A stretch of DNA of 64,000 nt. Origin: an uncultured Lachnospiraceae bacterium. Its GTDB lineage: Bacteria > Bacillota > Clostridia > Lachnospirales > Lachnospiraceae. This document shows positions 53,413 through 63,263 of the stretch, piece by piece. A program made the position numbers and the translations under genes. The notes under the pieces were generated by a model. It ran no database searches and was not told the DNA's origin. It saw nothing but the letters and a program-made list of their open reading frames with translations. How positions within the stretch are numbered: the stretch's first letter is position 1; each line of letters begins with the position of its first letter. The DNA is taken from the NCBI GenBank assembly GCA_902786515.1, contig CADADA010000009.1:21396-85395 (forward strand), written 5' to 3'.

Positions 53413-53688
53413 ATGCGAATAGATGCTTATAGTCAGATTAACCAGATTTACAAGACCGGCAGCAAGGCGAAGACAGGCAAAGTCGCAAGAACCTCAGAAA
53501 AAGACAAAGTTGAGATATCATCATTTGGAAAGGCATATCAGATTGCGAAGAATGCAGTAGCAAAATCGCCTGACGTAAGAGAAGACAGGATAGCAGAGAT
53601 TAAGTCAAAGATCGATTCGGGAACATATTATGTCAGCAACGAAGATCTGGCTGAGAAGTTACTTGGAGGATACGGCGAGACAGCATAG
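53413..53688 (+). CDS. flgM: Anti-sigma factor FlgM
   Basis: A 91-residue FlgM: N-terminal MRIDAYSQINQIYKTG and the sigma-binding C-terminal half KVEISSFGKAYQIAKNAV, VREDRIAEIKSKIDSGTYYVSNEDLAEKLL (in parts). It holds sigma-D until the hook is complete. ATG 53413 fits other FlgM starts; an in-frame GTG at 53404 is the alternative. Confidence 0.92.
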   Translation: MRIDAYSQINQIYKTGSKAKTGKVARTSEKDKVEISSFGKAYQIAKNAVAKSPDVREDRIAEIKSKIDSGTYYVSNEDLAEKLLGGYGETA

Positions 53689-53780
53689 TATTAAAAGTCA
53701 AAAACATAAGCCGGGACATCATAGTGTCAAAAGGCAAAAAACGTAAGCCGGAAAAAGATTAAAAAAAAGGAGAGCTGAAA

Positions 53781-54293
53781 GTGGCAAGTTTAATTGAGGA
53801 ACTTATAGATGTTTTAGAAAAAGAAAATACAGAATACGAGGAATTGCTTAAGCTCTCGAATGAAAAGACAGGTATTATTATCAGGGATGATATTAATGCA
53901 ATGAACGAGATGATAGAAAAGGAACAGGTTCACTTAGACAGAATAGTAAATTATGAGAACAAGCGTATTGAGATAACAGGGGATATGGCAGTAGTGTTGA
54001 ACAAGGACGTGAGCACACTGACGGTCAAAGGAATAGTCGAATTGCTGAGTGGACAAGAAAAAGAGCAGGAGCGTCTGTCGCTTATACATGACAGATTGAA
54101 AAAGACTCTTGCAAGAGTCCAGACAGTCAATGAGACGAACAAAGGATTGATTGAGGAGTCACTTGAGCTGATTGATTTTAATATCAATTATCTTAACGGA
54201 CTTTCTCAGGTTCCGGAGACTGCCAATTACAACAAAAACGCATACAATCAGGACAGTGGGATGGGTATATCCCGGTTCGATGCAAAGAATTAG
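53781..54293 (+). CDS. flgN: Flagellar chaperone FlgN
   Basis: A 170-residue helical, coiled-coil protein (SLIEELIDVLEKENTEYEELLKLSNEKTGIII, in part) in the position of FlgN/YvyG, the export chaperone of the hook-associated proteins FlgK and FlgL, which follow. Starts with GTG after GGAGAG. Confidence 0.85.
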   Translation: MASLIEELIDVLEKENTEYEELLKLSNEKTGIIIRDDINAMNEMIEKEQVHLDRIVNYENKRIEITGDMAVVLNKDVSTLTVKGIVELLSGQEKEQERLSLIHDRLKKTLARVQTVNETNKGLIEESLELIDFNINYLNGLSQVPETANYNKNAYNQDSGMGISRFDAKN

Positions 54294-54311
54294 AAGAAAA
54301 GAGGTGTTTGC

Positions 54312-56090
54312 ATGTCCGGAATGACATCAATCTACGTGGGAGTGTCAGGTTTACAGTCCAGCCAGACGGGACTGAACACGACTGCACACAACATATCAAA
54401 CATGTATACCGAAGGGTATACAAGACAACTTAGCATAAAAGGCGACAAAGTATATATTACCCAGGGGCAGACTGCTACAAGTCTTAATCAGGTGGGGCTC
54501 GGTGTAGAGACCATATCCACCAGCAGATACAGAAGCAGACTCCTTGACAAAGCATTCAGAACAGAGAACAGCCGTACAGAATTCTACGATGCACAGTACG
54601 ATGCGGCTACAGAGATATCGACCATACTCGGAGAGATAAATGGAGAATCATTTGACGACACGTTATCAAGACTGGAAAACGCCATTCAGGAAGTGGCAAA
54701 GACACCGAATGACGAAGCGGCACAGGCAGAACTTGTAATGTATGCTGAGCAGTTCATAGAACGTGCAGGTCAGGTATATGACGGATTCTACGAATACCAG
54801 TGCAACTTAAACCAGAAGATACTCGGCATGGTAGATACAGTGAACAGTATCGGAGCCGAGATAAACAAATTAAACCAGCTTATATCAGGAACAGAATCTC
54901 CGGGCATAGAGAACGCAAACGATTTGCGCGATACCAGAGATTTACTCTTAGACAAATTATCAGGTTACGTAGGCATTACATACGTAGAAAATGAGAATAA
55001 TTACGTTACAGTTAATATAGAAGGAGTTCCGTTCGTTACGGAAGCCGGAGTATACGAGATGGCGACAGAGATGAGAGACACAGAAAAAGAATCATCCTTC
55101 GTCACATGCTACTGGCCACACGTGGGCGGACAGGAAGTATTTCACCTTTCAGATCCGATAGACACGACCGAAGGAACTGACAAAGGAAGTCTGAAAGGTT
55201 ATTTATATGCTAGAGGAGACTTCACGGCAAAATACACGGACATACCGCAGATAAAAGATTACAACCTTACGACAGCTGCAGGAAAAGCACAGTATGATGC
55301 AGACGTGAAGACATACATGGAAAATGTAGATTCATGCTCCGTTGTGAAAGCGGAAGCAATGTTTGACAGCCTCATACATGGAATCGTTACAAGAATAAAT
55401 GACGTCTTATGTCCGAACATCAGCGGAATGCCGGCAGGTGTTACAAGCTTTACGGATGCAGACGGAAACACATATCCGGATGGAACCGTATACACGGCAG
55501 CAAATATAGAATATCTGGATGCGAACACCTCCACAGGGGCAGACGGCAAACTTCCGCCACAGGAACTCTTCTCAAGAAAAGATGCGGACAGATACATAGA
55601 AGTAACAGGTGACGATGGAAACACCTACTACATCGTCAGAAAGAATAACAAAATGGGATACGAGTCACTTTATACGTGCCGCAATCTTGAGATAAATAAA
55701 AAGGTGCTCGACGACTATTCAAAACTGCCTTTCACGGCACAGGGAACAAGGGACGAGGACTTTGCAAAAGCCACAAATCTTGCCAATGCATGGAGCGGTA
55801 AATTCGCAAACCTGACACCGGGCAGCCTTACAGAATTAAATTTCAACAGCTACTACGACCAGTTCGTGTACGACATAGGAAACGACGGCGAATTATATTA
55901 CAACCTGACGACAAACGAGGCGAGTGCGACAAAGACGATAGACGAGCAGCGGACACAGATAACCGGAGTTTCGGGTGATGAAGAACTGACGAATTACATG
56001 AAATTTCAGCAGGCATACAATGCCTCATCAAGATACATAAATGTAGTAAGCGAGATGTTAGAACATATTATAACAAGCCTCGGACATTAA
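54312..56090 (+). CDS. flgK: Flagellar hook-associated protein FlgK (first copy)
   Basis: A 592-residue FlgK, the first hook-filament junction protein. N-terminal MTSIYVGVSGLQSSQTGLNTTAHNISNMYTEGYTRQ (in part) and C-terminal NYMKFQQAYNASSRYINVVSEMLE are the D0/D1 segments of the family. The middle (about 250-480) is long and variable. AAAAGAGGTG precedes the ATG. Confidence 0.93.
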   Translation: MSGMTSIYVGVSGLQSSQTGLNTTAHNISNMYTEGYTRQLSIKGDKVYITQGQTATSLNQVGLGVETISTSRYRSRLLDKAFRTENSRTEFYDAQYDAATEISTILGEINGESFDDTLSRLENAIQEVAKTPNDEAAQAELVMYAEQFIERAGQVYDGFYEYQCNLNQKILGMVDTVNSIGAEINKLNQLISGTESPGIENANDLRDTRDLLLDKLSGYVGITYVENENNYVTVNIEGVPFVTEAGVYEMATEMRDTEKESSFVTCYWPHVGGQEVFHLSDPIDTTEGTDKGSLKGYLYARGDFTAKYTDIPQIKDYNLTTAAGKAQYDADVKTYMENVDSCSVVKAEAMFDSLIHGIVTRINDVLCPNISGMPAGVTSFTDADGNTYPDGTVYTAANIEYLDANTSTGADGKLPPQELFSRKDADRYIEVTGDDGNTYYIVRKNNKMGYESLYTCRNLEINKKVLDDYSKLPFTAQGTRDEDFAKATNLANAWSGKFANLTPGSLTELNFNSYYDQFVYDIGNDGELYYNLTTNEASATKTIDEQRTQITGVSGDEELTNYMKFQQAYNASSRYINVVSEMLEHIITSLGH

Positions 56091-56113
56091 CACGAAAGGT
56101 ATGGTGGGTTTTT

Positions 56114-57604
56114 ATGGCATCAACATTTTTTGGGTTAGATATAGGAAAAACAGGATTATACGCAGCAAATGTCGGCATGAATACATCCTTACAGAATATA
56201 TCAAATCAAAATACAAAAGGATATTCAAGGCAGGTTGCCTCGCAGCAGGCACGTTCAGCCTTAAACGTATATAGAAAATTCGGCATGGTGGGCACAGGTG
56301 TAGAAGTCACAAGCATCGACCGTGTCCGCGACATATACTACGACAACAAATACAGAAGTAACAATGCAAAACTGGGCGAGCAGAATTCAAAATATACATA
56401 CGGTATACAGATGGAAGATTCGTTTAACGAAATCGCCACGGAAGGCTTTACCACATTGTATCAGGACATGTTTTCAACATTGCAGGAATTAAACGGTGCG
56501 CCTGAAGACATTGCTACAAGAACAGAATTTTTAAACTACTCCCAGAGCCTGTGTGATTACATGAATCATGTGCAGGACAATCTTATATCATTACAAAAAG
56601 AGGTTAATCTGGATGTAGTAAACAGTGTAGAGAGAATGAATACCTACACAGAGCAGATAGCATCATTGACAAAGCAGATTAACATCGTAGAACTGGCAGG
56701 AGGAACCGCAAACGAATTACGCGACCAGAGAGATAACCTGTTAGACGATTTATCAGACATTGCACCTGTCAAGGTAACCGAAACAAAACAAGAGGGCGGC
56801 AAGACAGAATACGCCGTAAGAGTAGGAGACTTTACACTGGTACACAATTACGAAAACCATCCGCTTACCCTCGTAAGCAGGGAAAATCCGAACAACCCGT
56901 ATGATGCAGACGGATTATACGATATTTACTACTATTATGATGAGACGGACGGTTCAGGAACAATATTCGACCCGCAGTCGATGAACCTTAAAGGAAGCTT
57001 AAGAGGCCTTCTTGACGTAAGAGACGGTAACAACGAGGATACATCTTCAACAGAACCTGTTGATTATAAAGGAATACCATATTATGTGAACAAGGTAGTA
57101 AAATTCAAAGAAGCTATAGCAGATGCGTTTAACACCGTACACGATAATGGAATCAATCTGTATGGCAATTCAACATCAGGCGTGAAGATATTCGAGATTG
57201 ACTCGGCAGGCAATATATCAGTGAATGAAGATTTACTGAAAGACCCGTCACTGCTGGCTACGACAAAAAGCCCGATACAGAACGGAATCGCAAATGCGAA
57301 CCTCGTAGCAGATTTCTTACAGATACAGGATACGGATATTATTAATAACGGTACGGCATCTGAATATCTCGAAGGAATAGTAACCGAAATGGGAGTATCA
57401 ACCCAGAAGGCAAAGCTGTTTATGAATAACTTTGAAAACATAGTGAAGACAGCGGATTCACAGAGACAATCCGTTTCAGGAGTAGACGAAGACGAAGAAA
57501 CCATGAATCTTCAGAAATACCGTGATGCCTACAATCTGTGCTCACACGTTATCAGTGTAATGGCACAGTGCTATAATAAATTAATCAACGAGACGGGTGT
57601 ATAG
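56114..57604 (+). CDS. flgK: Flagellar hook-associated protein FlgK (second copy)
   Basis: A 496-residue second FlgK-family protein, only distantly similar to the first: N-terminal GLDIGKTGLYAANVGMNTSLQNISNQNTKGYSRQ (in part) and C-terminal MNLQKYRDAYNLCSHVISVMAQCYNKLINE. It begins 23 bp after the first copy. The two may form a heteromeric junction or serve different stages. Confidence 0.92.
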   Translation: MASTFFGLDIGKTGLYAANVGMNTSLQNISNQNTKGYSRQVASQQARSALNVYRKFGMVGTGVEVTSIDRVRDIYYDNKYRSNNAKLGEQNSKYTYGIQMEDSFNEIATEGFTTLYQDMFSTLQELNGAPEDIATRTEFLNYSQSLCDYMNHVQDNLISLQKEVNLDVVNSVERMNTYTEQIASLTKQINIVELAGGTANELRDQRDNLLDDLSDIAPVKVTETKQEGGKTEYAVRVGDFTLVHNYENHPLTLVSRENPNNPYDADGLYDIYYYYDETDGSGTIFDPQSMNLKGSLRGLLDVRDGNNEDTSSTEPVDYKGIPYYVNKVVKFKEAIADAFNTVHDNGINLYGNSTSGVKIFEIDSAGNISVNEDLLKDPSLLATTKSPIQNGIANANLVADFLQIQDTDIINNGTASEYLEGIVTEMGVSTQKAKLFMNNFENIVKTADSQRQSVSGVDEDEETMNLQKYRDAYNLCSHVISVMAQCYNKLINETGV

Positions 57605-57662
57605 TGTGAAATTTTCCTGACGGGAAATTTCACACGGCAGTTTGTGCAAAGCCCAAACTGCC
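57604..57662 (+). other. Two back-to-back hairpins before flgL
   Basis: GTGTGAAATTT (57604-57614) pairs with AAATTTCACAC (57625-57635), immediately followed by GGCAGTTTG (57636-57644) with CAAACTGCC (57654-57662). There is no T-tract; the pair could protect or process the mRNA between flgK and flgL. Confidence 0.65.
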
Positions 57663-57687
57663 CGTAGTGCCTGAATGGAGGTAAGAG

Positions 57688-59178
57688 ATGAGAATTACAA
57701 GTAAAATGATGATGGATAACTCGTTATACCATATCAACAATAATAAATTAAAATATGACGAGCTGAACACTCAGCTTACCACGGAGCAAAAGATACAGAG
57801 ACCGTCGGATGACCCTATTATAGCGGTCAGGGCATTAAGACTTCGTACAACATACTCGCAGATTACGCAGTATCTTGACAGAAATATCAAAGATGCAAAT
57901 GCATGGATGGACAGCACCGAGCAGGCTCTCGATTCTATTGAAGAAGTACTCGGTGACATCACCTACTACATAGAGCAGGGTGCAAACGGCGACTTAGAGG
58001 ACAAAGACAAGGCGATGATTGCAAATACTCTTGCAACCTACAGAGACCAGCTTTTTGCTACGGCAAATGCAGATTATGCCGGAAGAACTATATTTACGGG
58101 ATACAAGACAGACCGCCAGCTTACATACGTAAAAGATGATCCAAACGCAAAATTTACGATGACCCAGAACTTTAATTACGAAGATATCAGAAAAGAGACA
58201 AGGATATCAAAAGCATTAGATATAAGCCAGGTGACATCTGCCAATATATCTACACTTAATGTAAGTTCGATAGATAACCCGGAATACAAAGACACATTTG
58301 TATTAAGGCTCGGATATGAAAAACTTGATGCCGGCACACCATCCCTTGATATATATAAGGATGACGGAACCGGAAACATCGTACTCTCCGGCACCGTTTC
58401 AACCGTGGCGAAATCGGCATCAGACCCTGATGCATATGCACCGGGCGATAACGACGCTTATTTCATAGCTGAGACGGGCGAGATAGTGATGGGAAAAAAT
58501 GTGTATGCACAATTTGAGGGATGCGACCACTTCGAGACCACATACAGCAAGACGGGATTCAAGGCAGGCGACTTAAATCCGGTACATTACTTTAACTGTA
58601 CGGACAACACAGACCCTGCAAATCCTATAGTATATACATCAGAAGATCAAAAGATAGAATATGAAGTCAGCTTCAATCAGAACATTGCTATCAATCTACA
58701 GGGAAAAGACGTATTTCAGCATGACATGACCAGAGATATAGATGAGATAGCAGACACCGTGAACTTTGCAATCACGGCACAGGACAAGGTGAATAAGATT
58801 CAGACGATGTACGACAGTACCACAAATGCATCAGATAAGAAAAAACTTGAAGAGTTACTGAATATGGCAAATCAGGAGCTTGATTATGCAACAGACAGAA
58901 TGAATAAAATGTTTTCAGCGGGACTAACAAAGTATCACAACCATCAGACGACGGTATCAAATGCAAGAGCAGATATAGGTGCCAGACAGATGAGACTTGA
59001 GCTTACACAGACAAGGCTGCAGGCACAGCAGCTCACGGTAAAGAACTTAAAGAGTACAAATGAAGAGGTCAACACAGTAAATATAGCCGTACAGATGAAG
59101 GAAGCATCCAGCGTTTATGATGCATCACTTGCCGCAGCGTCAAAACTGGTACAGAAAAGTCTTTTGGATTTCCTGTAA
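57688..59178 (+). CDS. flgL: Flagellar hook-associated protein FlgL
   Basis: A 496-residue FlgL, the second junction protein, related to flagellin in its ends: MRITSKMMMDNSLYHINNNKLKYDELNTQL (in part), QRPSDDPIIAVRALRLRT and the C-terminal MKEASSVYDASLAAASKLVQKSLLDFL. Longer than E. coli FlgL because of a middle insertion (about 200-350). GGAGG precedes the ATG. Confidence 0.93.
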   Translation: MRITSKMMMDNSLYHINNNKLKYDELNTQLTTEQKIQRPSDDPIIAVRALRLRTTYSQITQYLDRNIKDANAWMDSTEQALDSIEEVLGDITYYIEQGANGDLEDKDKAMIANTLATYRDQLFATANADYAGRTIFTGYKTDRQLTYVKDDPNAKFTMTQNFNYEDIRKETRISKALDISQVTSANISTLNVSSIDNPEYKDTFVLRLGYEKLDAGTPSLDIYKDDGTGNIVLSGTVSTVAKSASDPDAYAPGDNDAYFIAETGEIVMGKNVYAQFEGCDHFETTYSKTGFKAGDLNPVHYFNCTDNTDPANPIVYTSEDQKIEYEVSFNQNIAINLQGKDVFQHDMTRDIDEIADTVNFAITAQDKVNKIQTMYDSTTNASDKKKLEELLNMANQELDYATDRMNKMFSAGLTKYHNHQTTVSNARADIGARQMRLELTQTRLQAQQLTVKNLKSTNEEVNTVNIAVQMKEASSVYDASLAAASKLVQKSLLDFL

Positions 59179-59225
59179 GACGAACCGGAAGGATATATGA
59201 AGATGATTGAAAGGAGAACTAACTT

Positions 59226-59681
59226 ATGGAGACTATAACAACAAAACTTTTTGGTGAAATTGGGATAGACAGTGAAAAGGTGATAGAATTTACAGAGGGA
59301 ATAATCGGATTTAGTGATTTAACAAGATTTATGCTTATACATGATGCAGAGGATGAAGACAGCAAGATTACATGGCTGCAGTCACTTGATGAGCCGGCAT
59401 TTGCCATACCTGTCATCGATCCTTTAATTGTGAAAGAAGATTACAATCCTACAGTGGAGGATGAATTATTAAAATGTATTGGTGAAATACAGGACGATGA
59501 AATATTTGTAATGACAAGCATAAAGGTGCCTGAAGATATCACACAGATGACAGTCAATTTAAAAGGACCTTTTGTCATCAATCCAAATACAAAGAAAGGC
59601 TGCCAGATACTCATAGACAATGATGATTATCCGGTCAGATTCCCTATATACGACATATTGAAGGCAAGAAAGGAGAGTTAG
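59226..59681 (+). CDS. fliW: Flagellar assembly factor FliW
   Basis: A 151-residue FliW: FTEGIIGFSDLTRFMLI, then WLQSLDEPAFAIPVIDP and LKGPFVINPNTKKGCQILIDN. It binds flagellin and the translational repressor CsrA. The fliW stop and csrA start are one base apart (59681/59683), so they are coupled. Confidence 0.95.
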   Translation: METITTKLFGEIGIDSEKVIEFTEGIIGFSDLTRFMLIHDAEDEDSKITWLQSLDEPAFAIPVIDPLIVKEDYNPTVEDELLKCIGEIQDDEIFVMTSIKVPEDITQMTVNLKGPFVINPNTKKGCQILIDNDDYPVRFPIYDILKARKES

Positions 59682-59682
59682 T

Positions 59683-59898
59683 ATGTTAGCTTTATCAAGA
59701 AAAAAAGACGAGGCAATTATTATAGGCAACGACATAGAAATCAAAATCATAGAAGTAAAAGGTGAACAGGTAAAGCTTGGGATAACTGCTCCAAAATCAG
59801 TGCCTGTCTACAGAAAAGAAGTATATCTCCAGATAAAACAGGATAACAAAGAAGCATCGGCAGCAGGAAATCTTGAAGAATTAAAGAAGTTACTGTAA
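59683..59898 (+). CDS. csrA: Carbon storage regulator CsrA
   Basis: A 71-residue CsrA: MLALSRKKDEAIIIGNDIEIKIIEVKGEQVKLGITAPKSVPVYRKEVY (in part) with the RNA-binding strand. It blocks flagellin translation by binding GGA sites; candidate sites occur in the flagellin leader at 63880-63912. Confidence 0.96.
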   Translation: MLALSRKKDEAIIIGNDIEIKIIEVKGEQVKLGITAPKSVPVYRKEVYLQIKQDNKEASAAGNLEELKKLL

Positions 59899-59903
59899 CA
59901 AAA

Positions 59904-59928
59904 AGCCCGGCATGCCCGGGCTAAAAAA
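59904..59928 (+). terminator. Rho-independent terminator after csrA
   Basis: AGCCCGG (59904-59910) pairs with CCGGGCT (59916-59922), followed by an A/T-rich tail. The run after it is A on this strand rather than T, so it may act more strongly on the minus strand. Confidence 0.6.
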
Positions 59929-59941
59929 ATATAATAAAGGT

Positions 59942-59969
59942 TAATTAATTTTAGCTAACCTGCCGATAT
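59942..59969 (+). promoter_or_regulatory. Sigma-D promoter of flaG-fliD
   Basis: TAAT (59942-59945) and GCCGATAT (59962-59969) with a 16-bp spacer; the -10 is a perfect match to the sigma-D consensus. Confidence 0.75.
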
Positions 59970-60058
59970 AGTAATAAGTTAACGAAACAAAACGGATTTA
60001 TGACTGCGTTCTTAATTGTATTATGAGAGAAGGCAGTTTGCACACGGAGGTGTATGCT

Positions 60059-60454
60059 ATGGAAATTGAGAGAGTGAGTGGTGGGGGGTATACGAATTAC
60101 CAGCAGCCCACGAGGCCGGTAGAAAATATTCAGACAGACAATAATACATCACAGGAACTACCGCTTAATGAAGAAGAACTTATTTCGGCTGCCGAGATGC
60201 TTTTGGATCAGAGCGAAGAACCGGAGAAGGAAGTAGATGAGGAGAATATCGGACAGAATCTGAACGATATCAAGAAAAAGATGGGAAATACAGAGTGTAA
60301 GTTCGGAATCGACGAGGAAACCAACCGTATTACCATCAAGATAATTGATAAGCAGACCAAAAAGGTTATTAAAGAAGTTCCGCCTGAAAAAACATTAAAG
60401 ATGATAGCAAAGGTATGGGAAATGGCAGGAATTCTGGTAGATAAGAAATTATAG
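60059..60454 (+). CDS. flaG: Flagellar protein FlaG
   Basis: A 131-residue FlaG-family protein: KFGIDEETNRITIKIIDKQTKKVIKEVPPEKTLKMIAKVWEMAG (in part) is the conserved C-terminal domain; the first 70 residues are polar and variable. It lies before fliD as usual. GGAGG stands 8 nt before the ATG at 60059; the frame opens earlier at 60023. Confidence 0.88.
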   Translation: MEIERVSGGGYTNYQQPTRPVENIQTDNNTSQELPLNEEELISAAEMLLDQSEEPEKEVDEENIGQNLNDIKKKMGNTECKFGIDEETNRITIKIIDKQTKKVIKEVPPEKTLKMIAKVWEMAGILVDKKL

Positions 60455-60531
60455 TCCGGAATGAATATGAAAAAAGTGCTCACGTATAGCAGATATCCGG
60501 GAGTACATGAAAAGAAAAAGGAGGAATCACT

Positions 60532-62772
60532 ATGGGTGTAAGTATGTCAGGTCTGTCATCAGGATTGGATACAGATTCCATCGTAAGTGCGTTGGTATCA
60601 TCATATAGTTTGAAAAAGGACAATTTAGTAAAGGCACAGACAAAGTTAGAGTGGAAACAGGATGCATGGAAAGACCTGAATAAAAAGATATACAGCTTCT
60701 ATTCAGGTACATTGTCAAGCATGAGATTTTCATCAGGTTATAATGTTAAAAAAGCTACAAGCAGCAGCACAAAAGCTACCGTATCAGCAAGTACAGATGC
60801 TGTGAACGGAACGCAGACATTAAAGGTAAAATCATTGGCATCATCAGGATACCTTACAGGTGGTGTGGTAGATAAAGTGGATGATGGTAATGGAGGAAAG
60901 ACCACAGTCAAAGGCAGCACAAAACTTTCTGAGATGGGTATAGCATCAGGAAGCAAGATAGCAGTACAGGCAGACGGCAAAGAGACTACCGTAGCTGTTA
61001 CAGACGACATGACAGTGAACCAGTTCGTAGCGGCCTTAAAAGATGCAGGAGTGAATGCAAGCTTCGACGAGAATAACCAGAGATTTTTCGTGAGCTCTAA
61101 AAAGAGCGGAGCAGCAGGCGACTTCTCTATGACAGCATCGAACGATGCCGGCACTACCGCATTAAAGAAATTGGGATTAATGGCATATTCAGATGCAGAT
61201 GCTAAAAAGTATGCAGAGCTTGCAGATATGGACGTAGATGCAAAAGTTGCAGAAGAATATGAAAAGCAGAAGGCTTCTTATATTGATAATGATAAAGCAA
61301 AAGCAGATTTGCAGGATGAAGTCGACACACTTACAAATGCCAATAAGCAGCTTGAAAAGGATATTAAGACAGCACAGTATAAAGCAAATTATGCAAGAAA
61401 CTACGCAAATACAAGTGTGGCAGACAATCATTACGAAGATGATTTACAGACGGCTATTGATGCGTTAAAAGCCAACAGCTCACTTACAGATGCACAGAAA
61501 CAAGAGCTTGAAGACAAAGAAACAGAGCTTGCAGCAGTAAAATCAGTAAATGAGCAGTATTTAAATGATACTCTAACAAGTGCGGACAGGTTAGCAATGG
61601 CTGATACATACGACACGGAGCTTACTTCATTTCAGGATACACTTGCAGATAATCAGGCTACTTTAGCAGAAGATAACGATATTTTAAATGATACAACAGG
61701 AACAAAACTTAATGATTACGTTGCAGCAGAGAATGCAAAGATTGATGATTCAAATGCACAACTAGAGTCAGATTTGAGAACATACTACGCAGAACAAAAA
61801 GCAAAAGCACAGCAGATGTCAGCATTATATGATACATATAATAACTATGATGCAGACACAGCTACAGCCGATGAGACAGCAGCATACAATGCAGCAAAGG
61901 CAGCATTGGGATTGGATTCAACCACAGCTACAAGAATAAGCGGTGCGGATTCAGAAATCGAATTGAATGGGGCAACATTTACGTCTACCACCAATAACTA
62001 CAGCATTAACGGCTTGACAATCAACGTAAATGCCAAAACCGAAGGTGATGAGGTAATAAACCTCACAACCAGCACTGACGTAGATGGAATCTATGATAAG
62101 GTAAAAGAGTTTTTCAGTACTTACAACTCATTGATAAATGAAATGGATTCGTTATACAATGCATCATCATCAAAGGGTTATGAACCGCTGACAGATGATG
62201 AAAAAGATGCAATGAGCGACAAAGAAGTTGAAAAATGGGAAGCAAAGATTAAGGACTCATTATTAAGAAAAGACCAGACATTGAATTCAGTAGCAACTGC
62301 CATGAAGAATGCATTCATGAAATCATACGAAGTAGACGGTAAAAAGTATAGTCTGGCAAGTTTCGGTATCAAGACCGGAGGATATTTTGTATCAGCAGAT
62401 AACACGAAGAGTGCTTACCATATTGATGGAGATGAGGATGATGAACTTACATCAGGAAATGCAGACAAATTAAAACAGGCGATTGCAAATGACCCTGAGA
62501 CATTCACATCATTCTTCACACAGTTGACAAAGGGCGTATACGACGAATTGTATAAGAAGATGCAGTCTACATCATTAAGCAGCGCTTATACTGTATACAA
62601 CGATAAGTCAATGCAGAAAGAATACAACAATTACAAGAAAGACATATCTACATGGGAAGAGAGAATAGAGAAGTACGAAGAAAAATACAGAAAGCAGTTC
62701 TCAGCAATGGAGAAAGCTTTATCAACTCTCAACTCTCAGCAGTCACAATTAGCAGGATTATTTAATTCTTAA
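60532..62772 (+). CDS. fliD: Flagellar filament cap protein FliD
   Basis: A 746-residue FliD: N-terminal MSGLSSGLDTDSIVSALVSSYSLKKDNLVKAQTKLEWKQDAWKDLN (in part) and the C-terminal coiled region ISTWEERIEKYEEKYRKQFSAMEKALSTLNSQQSQL. It is large; residues about 220-480 form an inserted, largely helical coiled-coil domain (KADLQDEVDTLTNANKQLEKDI) that replaces or extends the usual exposed domains. AAAGGAGGAAT lies before the ATG. Confidence 0.93.
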   Translation: MGVSMSGLSSGLDTDSIVSALVSSYSLKKDNLVKAQTKLEWKQDAWKDLNKKIYSFYSGTLSSMRFSSGYNVKKATSSSTKATVSASTDAVNGTQTLKVKSLASSGYLTGGVVDKVDDGNGGKTTVKGSTKLSEMGIASGSKIAVQADGKETTVAVTDDMTVNQFVAALKDAGVNASFDENNQRFFVSSKKSGAAGDFSMTASNDAGTTALKKLGLMAYSDADAKKYAELADMDVDAKVAEEYEKQKASYIDNDKAKADLQDEVDTLTNANKQLEKDIKTAQYKANYARNYANTSVADNHYEDDLQTAIDALKANSSLTDAQKQELEDKETELAAVKSVNEQYLNDTLTSADRLAMADTYDTELTSFQDTLADNQATLAEDNDILNDTTGTKLNDYVAAENAKIDDSNAQLESDLRTYYAEQKAKAQQMSALYDTYNNYDADTATADETAAYNAAKAALGLDSTTATRISGADSEIELNGATFTSTTNNYSINGLTINVNAKTEGDEVINLTTSTDVDGIYDKVKEFFSTYNSLINEMDSLYNASSSKGYEPLTDDEKDAMSDKEVEKWEAKIKDSLLRKDQTLNSVATAMKNAFMKSYEVDGKKYSLASFGIKTGGYFVSADNTKSAYHIDGDEDDELTSGNADKLKQAIANDPETFTSFFTQLTKGVYDELYKKMQSTSLSSAYTVYNDKSMQKEYNNYKKDISTWEERIEKYEEKYRKQFSAMEKALSTLNSQQSQLAGLFNS

Positions 62773-62777
62773 AAATC

Positions 62778-62821
62778 AAACAGGCCTGTGTATGGAGCTG
62801 CATATGCAGGTCTGTTTTTAA
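62778..62821 (+). terminator. Rho-independent terminator after fliD
   Basis: AAACAGGCCTG (62778-62788) pairs with CAGGTCTGTTT (62807-62817), followed by a T/A run. Confidence 0.75.
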
Positions 62822-62856
62822 AATAATTAACAGAACATTGATGATGGAGGAAAAAT

Positions 62857-63231
62857 ATGGCATTACCAAACGGATATCAGAATTATCAAAAAAATAAAAT
62901 ACTTACGGCATCTCCGGCACAGTTGACGTTAATGTTATATGATGGAGCGATTAAATTCTGCAATCTTGCTATAAGCGGGATTGAAGAGGGAAATATTGAA
63001 AAGGCACACAACAATATAAAAAAGGTTGAGCGTATTATCGAAGAATTCAGGGCAACACTTAATTTCAAATATGAAGTTGCCAATGATTTTGAAAATGTTT
63101 ACAAATATATATACGACAGACTAATTGAAGCGAATATAAAAAAAGATAAAGAAATATTAGAAGAGGTGTTAGAACACCTTAGAACCATGAGAAGTACATG
63201 GGAAGAAGTAATGAAACGTGCCAGAAGTTAA
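62857..63231 (+). CDS. fliS: Flagellar export chaperone FliS
   Basis: A 124-residue FliS, the flagellin chaperone: NGYQNYQKNKILTASPAQLTLMLYDGAIKFCNLA (in part) and the helical remainder ending in WEEVMKRARS. GGAGG precedes the ATG. Confidence 0.93.
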   Translation: MALPNGYQNYQKNKILTASPAQLTLMLYDGAIKFCNLAISGIEEGNIEKAHNNIKKVERIIEEFRATLNFKYEVANDFENVYKYIYDRLIEANIKKDKEILEEVLEHLRTMRSTWEEVMKRARS

Positions 63232-63263
63232 AAAATATTTAGGTATTGTGGATGGGGTATCAT

